The notes beneath the pieces were generated by a model. It was given only the letters and a program-made list of their open reading frames with translations, made no database searches and was not told where the DNA came from. Both the position numbers and the translations under genes were made by a program. DNA of 64,000 nucleotides from Iris pallida. Its lineage: Eukaryota; Streptophyta; Magnoliopsida; Asparagales; Iridaceae. Numbering within the stretch: position 1 is the first letter of the stretch; every line of letters begins with the position of its first letter. Of the stretch, positions 34,947 to 45,356 are shown piece after piece. The DNA lies in the NCBI GenBank assembly GCA_029216955.1, contig JANAVB010003999.1, positions 4,460,072 to 4,524,071 of the forward strand, read 5' to 3'.

Positions 34947-35359
34947 TCATAATGTGGATAGAACCTGTTGTGGTGGAACCATGTAGTTAGGAAATTGCTC
35001 ACCTAGATTACTCTCATCTGGTGTCAACCGTGCCGCATACGCTTGACCGGCAAGTGTATTGACAATAGGACGATTATGCATTTCATTCTTGACAACGATT
35101 GTCCACTTGTCCTCAATGATGTTAACTAACTTTAACTTAAATGGGCATCTACATTTCTTCATCCCAACACTTATCTTCCATTAATGTTTTGTTTCTTTTG
35201 GTACCTCAACTTTGTTATAATGAGGCATGAACACACCATGCCTTTCACATCTAAGCTATAACCATTCTCGCCAGGGCTGATTATTAATCGATATTGAAAG
35301 GATGATGACCGTGTGATGTTATTTTTCAACTTCTTGGCACCAAATTTGTAGTTTTTCAC
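34947..35359 (-). pseudogene. Mutator-like transposase fragment (FAR1/MULE-type zinc region)
   Basis: Minus strand: a degenerate piece with SLDVKGMVC (35359-35171), then KKCRCPFKLKLVNI, WTIVVKNEMHNRPIVN and LAGQAYAARLTPDE (35162-34947). The CPF-(K)L...W...HNHP pattern followed by an L-G-[HQ]-x-YAxRL stretch is typical of the N-terminal domain of plant MULE transposases. The two parts are in different frames, and the catalytic domain that should follow is not found. Old relic. Confidence 0.6.
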
Positions 35360-37076
35360 GGGAGTTAAACAAAATTTCAGCAGTACTAAGATAGAGAATT
35401 GTTTGTTTAGGACTGCAAAAAATTTAACAGTTCTAGCAATACATAAGACTGTAAAATTTTTGTAGTCCTAAGATAAAGAACTCTACTTGGGGAGTGCCAA
35501 AATTTTAGCATTCTCTTAAAATGTATAGAACTAGCAAAATTTTGGTTGTCCCAGATCGTACACGCCAGTTGCAATTTCTGACATCTTTTGCCAAATTGAA
35601 ATAAGAAAATGAGGAAAAACAACCTTAGGTACTTCGTAAGCTTCGCAAATTTAATTTGAGATAATGCATTGAACGAATAAATCACTTTATCGAATTGGTT
35701 TTTTTATCATCTCTTCTATATTGTTGGAGCCATTTTTATTGGAGAATTACCATAAGCTTGAGAATTAGCATGGTCAGTGAAATGTGGAGAAAATGTCATC
35801 CGTCGGGAGTTATCGGAATGTTAGGGTTTAGAAATTTAAGTCCACAAAATATAATTTTTAAAAGGGTTAAAGATTTGGGAAAGTGGAAGAAGAGACAAGT
35901 GGTAAAAGAACCACAAAAAAATATTCTTTTATAATTAAAGTTGTGATGTTTCTTAATATTTTTCAAAGGATGTTTTGGGTATTAAAAAATGAACATATTT
36001 TTTACAAATTTGTGTTTCCCTGAACAACAAGTGTAGTGTCTTTAGCGATTGTCTTTATTTACTTAACATGTAACCAGTTTTGGAATCATGTTATTTGAAG
36101 TACATCCAAGCGGGGTCGGCCCTTGGGTAAGCCAAACAAGCCATCGAGCTTGGACAACCTCCCCTCCCAGTCCCCGGCTCTCCACCAAGTCTTTGCGGTC
36201 CACCCCAACTCCTTGTAGTTGAACTGAAATCATTCATGCCCATATTTTGAGATTCTACTGAAAAGACAACGAGTAGATCAAGAGTCATGAGAGCAACCCG
36301 AAATTCGAGCTTTACGCTGCCGTCAGAACCGAAAACAACTGACTTCTTAGCGTTTGTAAAAAAATATCGGTCTTATTTTTCTTAGCTATAATATTTATAA
36401 CTTTCAGCTTGTTAAAAAAAATTATATTTTTTTTGGAGTCAAAGGATAAGGGGCAACCAGATTCAACTTCAACTAGGCAACCCATCCCTTTGGGCCGGCC
36501 CTACATACAAGTGTTTGTACGCAGGGCGGCGCTACAACAGGGCATGGGTAGGTTGTAACCCGCCAATTTTTTTTAGAAAAAATTAATTTTTTTTAAAAAT
36601 ATTTTCTTAGTTATGTTTTATTCTCTTGTTTGGATAAATAATTTCTCGAAAGTTTAGTACTTTTTAGGCTACACGATATTAGTATCCTCATATCGCTCAA
36701 ATTATATACCTAAAATTTATACTCTAATTTTATATACTAGTTCCGCCACTGCTTATACAAAGTAGTTTTTCTCGCGACACTATATTTTATCACAATGGTA
36801 AGATAGGTGAAGATGTTAAAAAGAGTTTGTTTTCCCCATTAGGCTATCATGAGGATGATAAATCATACAAGGTCCAAAGTGCCCCCCAGAATCTATAGGA
36901 AGAGGCACAACTATATATAACTGGCTCAACTCCCACTGAAAGGTTTCACAAGAACAAGAACAAGAAGCAGCAGTAGCGACAGCTGAAAGGAATCTCCGCA
37001 AGATCCCCCCAATCATTATAAAGCTGCATGCACTCCACGCACGCAGCATGTGATATACAAGCATGGGCAGGCCTAA
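35360..37076. other. AT-rich intergenic DNA, no supported gene
   Basis: Stop-dense on both strands. A patch at 36100-36200 with GGCCCTTGGG and GCTTGGACAACC, and one at 36480-36760 reading like a degenerate repeat, look like relics of dispersed elements but carry no motif I can name. Confidence 0.4.
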
Positions 37077-37505
37077 GAGCATCTCCAACCCTATTGTCTT
37101 GTTTTGTGTTGTGAATCCTATGTGGCATGAGGGACAAGACAATGTCTTGTATAGGTGGCAAGGTTATATTCACAAATGACAATGGGTTTAAAAAGTCATC
37201 TCCAATGCAAAAGTATTGAGAAGATAATACAAATAATTTTTTACAACTTCCAAGACAACTTTTATTCTTCTACTTCTTTTTTATAAATATTTTTATTCAC
37301 AAATGATGATGTGGACATAAAGACATTGTGAAGTGCATTGTCTAGATCTAGACAACCAACTTCACATTGTCTTTGCCATGTCATTGCCATGTCAACTCCA
37401 CACTTTATTTCACATTTGCATTGGAGAAGTACTTTTGGAAAAAATGGTTGTCATTCCTATGTGGCAACCATTTTTTTCAAACTCACAATAGGGTTGGAGA
37501 TGCTC
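37077..37505. mobile_element. MITE, PIF/Harbinger-like (429 bp)
   Basis: Inverted ends GAGCATCTCCAACCCTATTG and its complement at the right end are perfect over more than 20 bases. Both sides are flanked by TAA (37074-37076, 37506-37508). A 3-bp TAA/TTA target site and GAGCATCTCCAA termini fit non-autonomous PIF/Harbinger elements. No coding content. Confidence 0.88.
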
Positions 37506-37509
37506 TAAG

Positions 37510-38052
37510 GGTGAGCATTCCATTTATTCGATTTCAACCACCGACGAATTAACCAAAACTGAATAAACAAAAATTCTAAAAATTTAAAACATATCGAATT
37601 AGTCAAAACCGAAATCGAATCGAATCGAACCGAATCGAATAATAAATTCGATTTATTTGATTTGTTCGGCTGAAATTAATGGATCGATCTCAAAGCTAGG
37701 ATTGTAGTTAAATTATAATTTTTATACACATATTTGTTGATTTTCAAAATTATACACAAAATTAGACTAGTTATAAATTATCAAAGTTGAAAGTCAAAAT
37801 ATATAAATAGAATTGTTGTTTTTAAAATGTACATATTTTTAAATTGAGGGTATTTACGTATTTGTATAATTCTTATTCTGGTTTCGGTTTGAACCCAAAC
37901 CGAAACCCAAAATCGAAACCGCAACCGAATAAAAAAAAATGTATTTTAAAAATCGAAACCAAACAGAATTTTTTTTTTTTTGAATCCGAACTGAATCTCT
38001 TATTCGGTTTGGTTCGATTCGATTTTCGGTCCAAAACCGAATAATGCTCACC
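37510..38052. mobile_element. Second inverted-repeat element, hAT-MITE-like
   Basis: Perfect 10-bp terminal inverted repeats GGTGAGCATT / AATGCTCACC. The arms continue as imperfect inverted repeats of CGAATCGAATCGAACCG and TTCGGTTTGGTTCGATTCG, so the whole 540 bp can fold back. The flanks CTCTAAG and CTCTAGG could be a decayed 7- to 8-bp duplication. The left end lies one base beyond the TAA duplication of the preceding MITE. Family assignment is inferred from the terminal sequence style. Confidence 0.6.
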
Positions 38053-38854
38053 TCTAGGCAAGCCTGTGGCCTTGCTGCATGCATATGTGTCCACTGCCAC
38101 CGGTCGATCGCAGTTCGATCCCCATTCATTCTTATGTTTGGAGCTTGAGACTCCTGGACTTTTGGAAACACGTGAGTAGAAGAAGTCGATCGAGCTTCCA
38201 CTCTCTCCTGGAGTCCTGGATTCCTGGATGAAGCATGAGAGCGCGTATACCCACCAAAACGGCAAATAAATGACATGTGACATTTTTATTCCACACAAAC
38301 TATTTTCTAGTGATTTGTTCACCCATCAAATAGTTTTGTGTCATGTGTCATTTTTTCACCGAGGATGAACATTCCACCTACGAAAATGGACTCGGACGCA
38401 TAGCTTGCTACTGCACAAACTGCTAGGGATCATCAATCACTGTACAAAATACAAATGACTGGCTGGGCTAGATAGTAGCGTCGCTTTACTAGGACTGGAG
38501 TTGTCAAGCACATGAGATTCTTTCGTGATCTCGCTGTTAGCATCTCAGAAAGAGTTGTCCCTGTCCTCTGGAATGAAGTATATTCGACTGATGCACACAC
38601 ACACTTGACCTAGCTAGCTTATATATGATACGCATGTTTGGCTGCCATGTTTATTTATTTATTTAGCTCCAACGAAGCCCAACAAACAGCAAACATGTTC
38701 AAGCTGAAGAAGAAGGCTGCAATGACATGGCGTCCCTACCTTAATTTGTACTTGTATAGTTATATTTGGAGGAGCTGGGTTATGATGTTTACTTTGTTTG
38801 CTCTTATAATCAAACTCATGTTGGAGTTTTGGTTTTTTTCTTTAAAAAGCTTTA
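38053..38854. other. Intergenic DNA, no recognised feature
   Basis: Contains CAGTTCGATCCCC, which looks like a Pol III B box, but no matching A box or tRNA fold. No supported ORF. Confidence 0.4.
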
Positions 38855-38969
38855 GTCCAACATCGAAAAAAAACAAAGAGATTGTATCTCTATATATTAG
38901 CTTTGCTATTATTGGAGATGCACATGTGGTGTGGAGGTGCACATGGGTTTGCCATGTGGGATTATTTTT
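38855..38969 (+). promoter_or_regulatory. Candidate plant Pol III (USE + TATA) unit with hairpin and T-run
   Basis: GTCCAACATCG (38855-38865) differs by one base from the upstream sequence element RTCCCACATCG of plant U6/7SL genes. TATATATTAG follows after exactly 25 bases, the Pol III-type spacing. A start about 25 bp further on would lead through the hairpin CACATGG-GTTTG-CCATGTG into TTTTT at 38965-38969. The product would be about 50 nt. There is no resemblance to known U6, 7SL or tRNA bodies, so this may be chance or a repeat relic. Confidence 0.25.
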
Positions 38970-39056
38970 CTAATGAAAAAAAATGCTAAAATCAACAATT
39001 AAAGCACTCATGCTTTTTGCTCTTGAAAAATTTATTTCCATGGGAGGGCTTAGCGA

Positions 39057-39290
39057 CTCGAACTCGGACTCGGACTCGGACTCATGGGCTCATGAGGCGT
39101 AATGTGGCGTTTTGTTGGCGCACTTTGCACACAGGTTGCGCCGGTTGCGCACGTTGCGCAAGTTGCGCGCATGGCGCACGTTGCGCGAGTGGCGCAAGGT
39201 GGCGCAGGTCGCGCAGGTTGCGCAGTGGCGCAGGTTGGCGCAAGTGGCTCAGTGCGCGGAGTGCAAGGAGCGCAGGGTGCACGCAGTTGG
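39057..39290. repeat. (ACTCGG)n followed by GTTGCGCA-type array
   Basis: Four to five ACTCGG hexamers (39057-39082), then from about 39120 an irregular array of GTTGCGCA, GCGCAAG and GTGGCGCA words, near-palindromic around TGCGCA. Lies just upstream of a TATA box. Confidence 0.75.
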
Positions 39291-39988
39291 CGCAACTTGC
39301 AGCAGAACGTGCGTTTGCATGTTCGGGATGGTTTTTACCACGTCCCAAATTTTGTGGCAACCGAACAGTTGCTGCAGGACCTATATAAGGCATCCTCTCT
39401 CTCTCAAGGCCAGACATAGACAAGAAAGAGAAGCCACCACAGAAAGTTTACGAAGTGTTTTTTAACACAAGCAAACAGAGAATTCAGAAGTATTTTTTAA
39501 CACAGTTCTGATCTTCCAGTAGCCTTCGAAAGAGAGGAAAGGCGCCGCACCAGCGTTGCTTTTGCACGGGAGTTCGTGTCCATCTGAGGAGTCAGAAGAG
39601 CAGGAGTGTTCCAAGTTCTCCGACAAACTTGCTGGTTCCTGGAAGCTGTTCGTGTAAGACGAATAAAGCTTTGAGCAACGTTGATTATTCACCCCAGCAG
39701 GAGTTCTTTCATCTTTCGCCAGTCACCTTCTTCGTTGCTACCAGTAATTCTGATTGTATCTTCTTTTTAGAAGTACTATGATCTAATTGCTGTTGATTAC
39801 GAAATCTTTTAGATTCTCGTAATTCAGAATCACCTTCCTTGAAGTGTTGATTTGAAACATTGTTTTTACAACTGTTTCATTTTTTCAGTTTTCCATCGAA
39901 AAATTGTGCTCCGGTACTAACAATCTCAAAGCTTTATTGCTACGATGGAAAACGTTAATGCTTCACTCCTCAATACTGACTTTTGTAA
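39291..39988 (+). other. LTR-like promoter and leader of an unidentified element
   Basis: CTATATAAGG at 39381-39390 is a strong TATA box. It is followed by a CT-rich start region, an AATAAAGC polyadenylation-like signal near 39662, and an ATG at 39944 opening a short frame (MENVNASLLNTDFCN) cut off by the next LTR at 39989. The layout suggests a retroelement LTR plus the start of gag. No partner LTR or primer site could be fixed. Confidence 0.35.
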
Positions 39989-40801
39989 TGTAGTGCCCCG
40001 TCCCTACATCGTGCCCCGTACTTGTCCAATGGGTGCGCGAGAAAGGAACAATGTCGCTATCGATTCGGTCGGGACCGAGAGGTCGGGATCGACCGAGTCG
40101 ATCGAACGGGAACGGTTGAATTAAGATCCATTCCTCGTTATGGAATGTCTTCTTCGGAACCAAGTCCCATATTCAGCGGGTTTCGCCTCGAGGATTGGCT
40201 CTGCGGCTGAGTCGGGAGAGACCTCCCGTTGCTCTGCTTTTTACGTCGCTTGCGTTGGTTTTGGCTTTGTTTTCTGAATGCGCTTTCGTGAATGTTTTCG
40301 ATGGTTTTCATGGCTTGCATTTCGAACTCGCATTTCCTATCGAACTCCTTGAATAATACAGTGTTCTAATCGGTTGCTTGTGCGATTTCAGGTAATCGCG
40401 TAGGCGACGTCTAGCGCGACCAACAAGTTCTCTCGCCGAAATAAACTCAAGGTGAGTGGCTGACCCTTCTCTTCTCGACCCCCTTCTTAGGCAAAGTCGA
40501 TAGTGTTATTGCGAATGAAAGGATAAATGCAAAGGCACGGACACGGTAAAATGATTGAGTTTTAAAGAGAATGTAGGCTATGTCTTAATAACTAAAAGAA
40601 AAAAAATGGTCTTTGCACGGTCATTGGACAACTTGTCGACAAGGTAGAGTTTCCCCGCACGGTAACCCGGGACCACGGGACCGTTGCGGCCAAGAAGGAA
40701 ACATTCTCATAAGCTGTGCTGGGTACAATATTAGGCGAGGACTTGCAGCGGGGCTCGCTACTCGCGTTGAAAGGGCCTCGTCTAATAAAAGCAAAAAGGA
40801 G
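39989..40801 (+). repeat. Beginning of another gypsy-type LTR, interrupted by GyC
   Basis: Starts TGTAGTGCCCCGTCCC, a chromovirus-style LTR start, and preceded by TGTAA, a possible target duplication. Its continuation should lie beyond GyC, outside the window. GC-richer than its surroundings, no coding content. Confidence 0.5.
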
Positions 40802-42550
40802 TGTCACGCCCCAGAACCAGAATACTGGAGAGCGGGGGAGTGACTCAGCCAGCTACGTATTACGGGTAGATGAATACCGTATAATACGATCAATGCTGTC
40901 TAACCAGACGAGGGGGTGCATACTACATAAAAGTCTTACTATGGTCATTACACATCTATTGTCTCAATCATTCAAACAAGAAACAGAAATATAGAACATG
41001 TAAGGTAAAGCAGTAAGGCGTCCCAAACGCTCAGTCAAAATGTTCTTGAGATCTGGCTTTACAAAATATAGCCAGATGATGTAGTAAGTATACACAATTG
41101 TTATCAGCTGCAGTCTGACTTAATTACAATTATGCAAAAGTAAGTACAAGACAATTCGACTAACATGTCGGTGCCAAACGGCAAGGTATAAAGTAGATAA
41201 CAAAACGAATGGTGAAGTTAAGGAACCCACTCGAGGCCTCCTGCGATCATTCCCCTAGTATTGACCATTCTGGAGGTGGAAGTACGCTGAGTCCTCGGGA
41301 ACTGGCTCTAAATCTGGCCATGCAAAACCAGAGAGGTTAGACCTCTAATAGCAAGTACCACAAGGGAGTACGACATGAGAACTAAAACCAGTAAGTAAGA
41401 GAATATAATAATAGATCTCTGCTTGCTACTAGAACTCACATCACATCAAGACACTTCGAACCAACCTCCCAACCAAACAAGGACAGAAGTTGGCCCGTCA
41501 TGTCCTGACATTCTGATCATCCCAGTTAGGTAACAGAGTACAGTGCACAAACAAATCATCTTGAACGGCCAATCAACTCCTACGGCTTGCTATTATGAGT
41601 CCCAAGTTATCCTGGAATAATGCAATTAGGGATTCCTCAGTTCTTACTATGTGCAAGCAAGGCTAGTCTATCCAGTCGATCAATTGGCCCATACATGAAT
41701 TAGACAAGTCCTAGCAGGACGCCCGTCAATATACAATATACAATAATAATAAAAGCAGATACTGTTCCCTGCCCGTGTGGCAGATTTACAGTATCTGTGG
41801 GAACCAGCCGGCCCGTCGGGTATTACTCGTCCCAAGGGGGCTGCCATGTAAGAATTCGGGAATCCATTCTCTCCATGCAATCATTATTTTATTTAACTTA
41901 ATAGTCTCTACGTTGAGTGAAATTCTATGCCGTGGATCATGGTCATTCAAATGAGTACTTTCGTACGGGGTACGATATGCACAACTCTACAATGATACCA
42001 GTGCGGTTAGGTTGCAGGTCTTACATAGCGTAATGCAACAATCAAATCTATCCACGGTAATCATGCCTTGACCATAAAGTACATATGCTTCTTTTGTAGA
42101 AAAATAACTAAATAAATAAATAATTAGATTGAAGCCTGCATGTGCATGTATGTCAATATTCGGGATCAGCCAGTCGAGTACAATAGTTCATAACATGAAC
42201 GTGTCTCATTCATTTCATTCAATAAGACGACTAGCCAGTCTCTTAGTTCCAATTAGGAATGCATGATCAATTTAGTCAAGATCACAATCATTATCAATGG
42301 TGGCAAGGCATGAAAGTCAACTAGCATTCGGTGGGGTCGAGTCTACAACTCTCAGGGTTTAATTCTAGTTAATCCGGGTATCTATAACTCAATTCATGAC
42401 ACATGGTACATCCCACGTAACAATCTATAATTAACAGAAATATCAACATATCATGATTATATCAAGTTTATGCAAAAAGGCGTAAGGATATAAAATGGAC
42501 GTTAAACATCTAATAAGATATCAATATACAGGGCTATAGAAGATCCAGGG
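40802..42550 (-). repeat. GyC 3' LTR, left part
   Basis: Starts TGTCACGCCCC. Interrupted after CAGGG by GyD. Homologous to the first 1.5 kb of the GyD LTR at moderate divergence. No gene. Confidence 0.88.
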
Positions 42551-45187
42551 TGTCACGCCCCAGAACCAGAATACTGGAGAGCGGGGGCAGACATAGCCAG
42601 CTACGTATATTGAAATAGAATACATCTCAACTATACGGTCACGGCTGTCTAGATATGAGGGTTTACTACAAGCCAGCAGTCTCTTAATGTTAAGCCTATT
42701 GTCTCAATCTCAAGCAATTAACAGAGATACAAGATATTAGAGCATCAAATATATATATATAAGGCGTCCCAAATATTACATATTGGATGATCATGAAGCT
42801 AGTCGTACAAAATGATGGGACTAGCAAGAGTTCAGTCATACATGATCAACCCTAGGATTTGTTAATCATGTTTACAGCCCGTAGGCAGACAGTAAGTAAA
42901 TGTGCATCGAGCTAACAGGTGCTCGTCGGCTAAACGCCTCAAAAGAATAAATTTACATATAAGTGGGTGAAACAAAAGGAAAACCCACTCTTGGCCCGGG
43001 TTCCGTCTAGTTGTCACCATTGGGCTGGAAGCTCGGTAGATCCTCGGGAGCTGCTCCGAAATCTGGCCACACAAAACCAGCTGGGTCAAACCCCAGAAAG
43101 AGCAAGTGCCACAAGGGAGGCCACAAATAAGAACAAAAGCCAGCATATCAGAACATAAGAATAAAAGAAAGTACAAACAGTAAAGTACACAGGGCGATAA
43201 ACGACTAGGGACGTGAAACCATTCCGGGAGCCAGGTTACAATCCTTAAACCAAACAAGGACCGGGATTGTACCCCTTCGCCTGAATAGCTCACTGTCTCT
43301 ACCCATTTATCGTTAGAGATAAGTAAAACAATCATGATCAAGAGTTCCAGGTACAAGGCTAGACAAGACTTAGACAGGGCTGGACACCATTCATTCACAA
43401 TCGGCCAAGCAAGTACTACGGCTTACTACTTTAACTAACTAGGGTTATCACAAGCCTTAATTACTAACAAGATGCAAGTGAGAATTTCCAGTCCCAAGCC
43501 CTGCAGACCATCTAGTTATCCTTCCGCGGGTTGAGAGTTATAGTTGGGTACATCGCCCAGGAGACAAATGTACCCTTAGGTGACTTAGAGGGTGCAACAC
43601 ATGACAGTGTGCTGGAAATGTGCTCTACTCGTCGGCAAGCTACAAGTCCATTAAAGCGCCCAGATAACGAGATTGCCTGTGACTGGGAATTCTCCATGTT
43701 CTAGTTTGATCTAATAATTAGCCTAATCCAATTTAGCGCGAGTCCCTGGCCGTGGTACCCAGGACGTCGCGTCCTAGACATGATGCAAGACAAGACAAGT
43801 GGATTGTACAAACAAGCAAGCAGGAACACCCACGGTGTCAAGGCAAGTCAAGTCAAGTTATCAAGTCAAGTCAAGTCAAGAGTGCGCCGCCACGGGCCAC
43901 TATCAAGTTATCAAGGTAAATTATGTCAGGGTACATGTCAGGGGTGCGCCACGACGGGCCACTATCAAGTCAGGTTGGTCGTGTCAGGAGTGCACCACTA
44001 CAGGTCACTGTCATGTTATACTAGTTCCTTGTCATACCATGCTGTGTACAATAGTTATTCCAAACATATTAAGCAAAATCAAGTTCATGCCAAAAGACGT
44101 AAGGATATAAAATGGACGTAAAATACCTAATAAAATACTAATATAAAATAGGACTATAGAAGAGCCAAGATCAAGAAATAACAAATTCATCATAGACAAG
44201 TAGGTTGTGCAAGGGGGTCAGGGGTAGGCCTGCGCAGGGTGTGTACTGCGCATGAAAGAGCTGCGCAAGAGTTGTCTCGCGCAAGGGTTACCTTGCGCAA
44301 GGGTAGACTGCGCAGGGGTTATCTTGCGCAAGGGTGGGTTGCGCAGAAGTGAATTGTGCAGGAGCGGTTTGCGCAGAAGTGAATTGCGCAGGGGTTACTT
44401 TGCGCATGGCTGGATTGCGCTTGGCTAGCTTGCGCCAGCGCAGTCCAGCGCAGCGCAAAGCGCTGGCCAAGTGACTGCGCAAACGGCCATGCGCTAAAGA
44501 GCACAGGCCAGGGGTGCGCAATCGGCCGTGCGCTAAAAAGCGCAAGGCAGGGGGCTGTTCTTCCTGGCCGAAAGCAAGTCCAAAAAACACCAAGAACTTC
44601 AATTCTTCATATTTTTGTCAAATCAAAATCAAATCTAGATTTTCAAAGTTCTAACTTGAGTAAAATTGAATTCTCTTCCACATGGAAGCATCAAAACAAG
44701 CAAAAATTAAAGTTTAATAGATCAAAACCAAGGATTTCCGAAAATGGTTAAAACCTAGATCTAGAAGAATGAAAGCTCCAAATCACAAAAATCTAAGTTC
44801 TAATGTTGATCTACATGTCCTAATCTATCAAATGGACAAATAAAATTGGGTGCTTATTTGTTGGCAAGGTGCACTTGCCTATTGGTTGGGGAGTTGTGTG
44901 GAAGAAGGAAGAAGAAGAAGTTTGTAAGAAATAAATGAGAGAATAAAGAGGAGAGAGAAAAGTAGGTGGTATTATAAAGTGGGGGAGTTGTGGTGTGTTG
45001 AGGGAGGAGTGTAGGTTAAGGTGTTCCATTCATGATGAACCAAACTAAACCAACTTTCACAAAATAAAACCAAGCCATGGTCCAAAATCCATTTACGAGA
45101 AACCAAAATCCGCAAGTCGAGAAAATAAAATACGTGCCAAAAATCAAATACGAGCATAAATACGAAATACAGGAAATGGGGGTGACA
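42551..45187 (-). repeat. GyD 3' LTR (2637 bp)
   Basis: TGTCACGCCCC...GGGGGTGACA. It contains a 128-bp segment (about 44042-44169) that is missing from the other LTR. Because related sequence is present in the GyC LTR before 42550, the segment is ancestral and was lost from the 5' LTR after insertion. Confidence 0.93.
44211..44420. repeat. GCGCA-rich minisatellite in GyD 3' LTR
   Basis: Irregular units of about 10-20 bp built on TTGCGCAAGGGT, TTGCGCAGAAGTGAA and GCGCAGGGGT. The same array lies at about 51720-51930 in the other LTR with a few changed units. Confidence 0.8.
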
Positions 45188-45202
45188 ACTCTACCCACCT
45201 TC
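45188..45202 (-). other. GyD polypurine tract
   Basis: Minus strand GAAGGTGGGTAGAGT, directly abutting the LTR TGTCACC. Confidence 0.85.
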
Positions 45203-45356
45203 AAAGAATTCCGTCCTCGGAATTTAATCAAGGAGCTAGAGATTGCCACGACAAGCTATACTAAGCACAGACAAGCTACACTAAGCAGTTCAATCATACA
45301 ATCATACAATACAAGCAAGGAAGGGAAAGCGTAAGGCATAAGAAAGACATTATACC

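Noticed and set aside
36091..36288. 65-residue ORF with Gly/Pro-rich sequence
   Set aside because: No start context, no domain, isolated GC-rich patch; probably relic of a dispersed repeat.
38100..38130. B-box-like CAGTTCGATCCCC suggesting a tRNA or SINE
   Set aside because: No A box at a suitable distance, no cloverleaf and no A-tail or target duplication.
42862..43398. 178-residue minus-strand ORF in GyD LTR (also 50504-51040)
   Set aside because: No domain, sits in LTR, and the related GyA LTR carries only shorter, broken versions; treated as chance.
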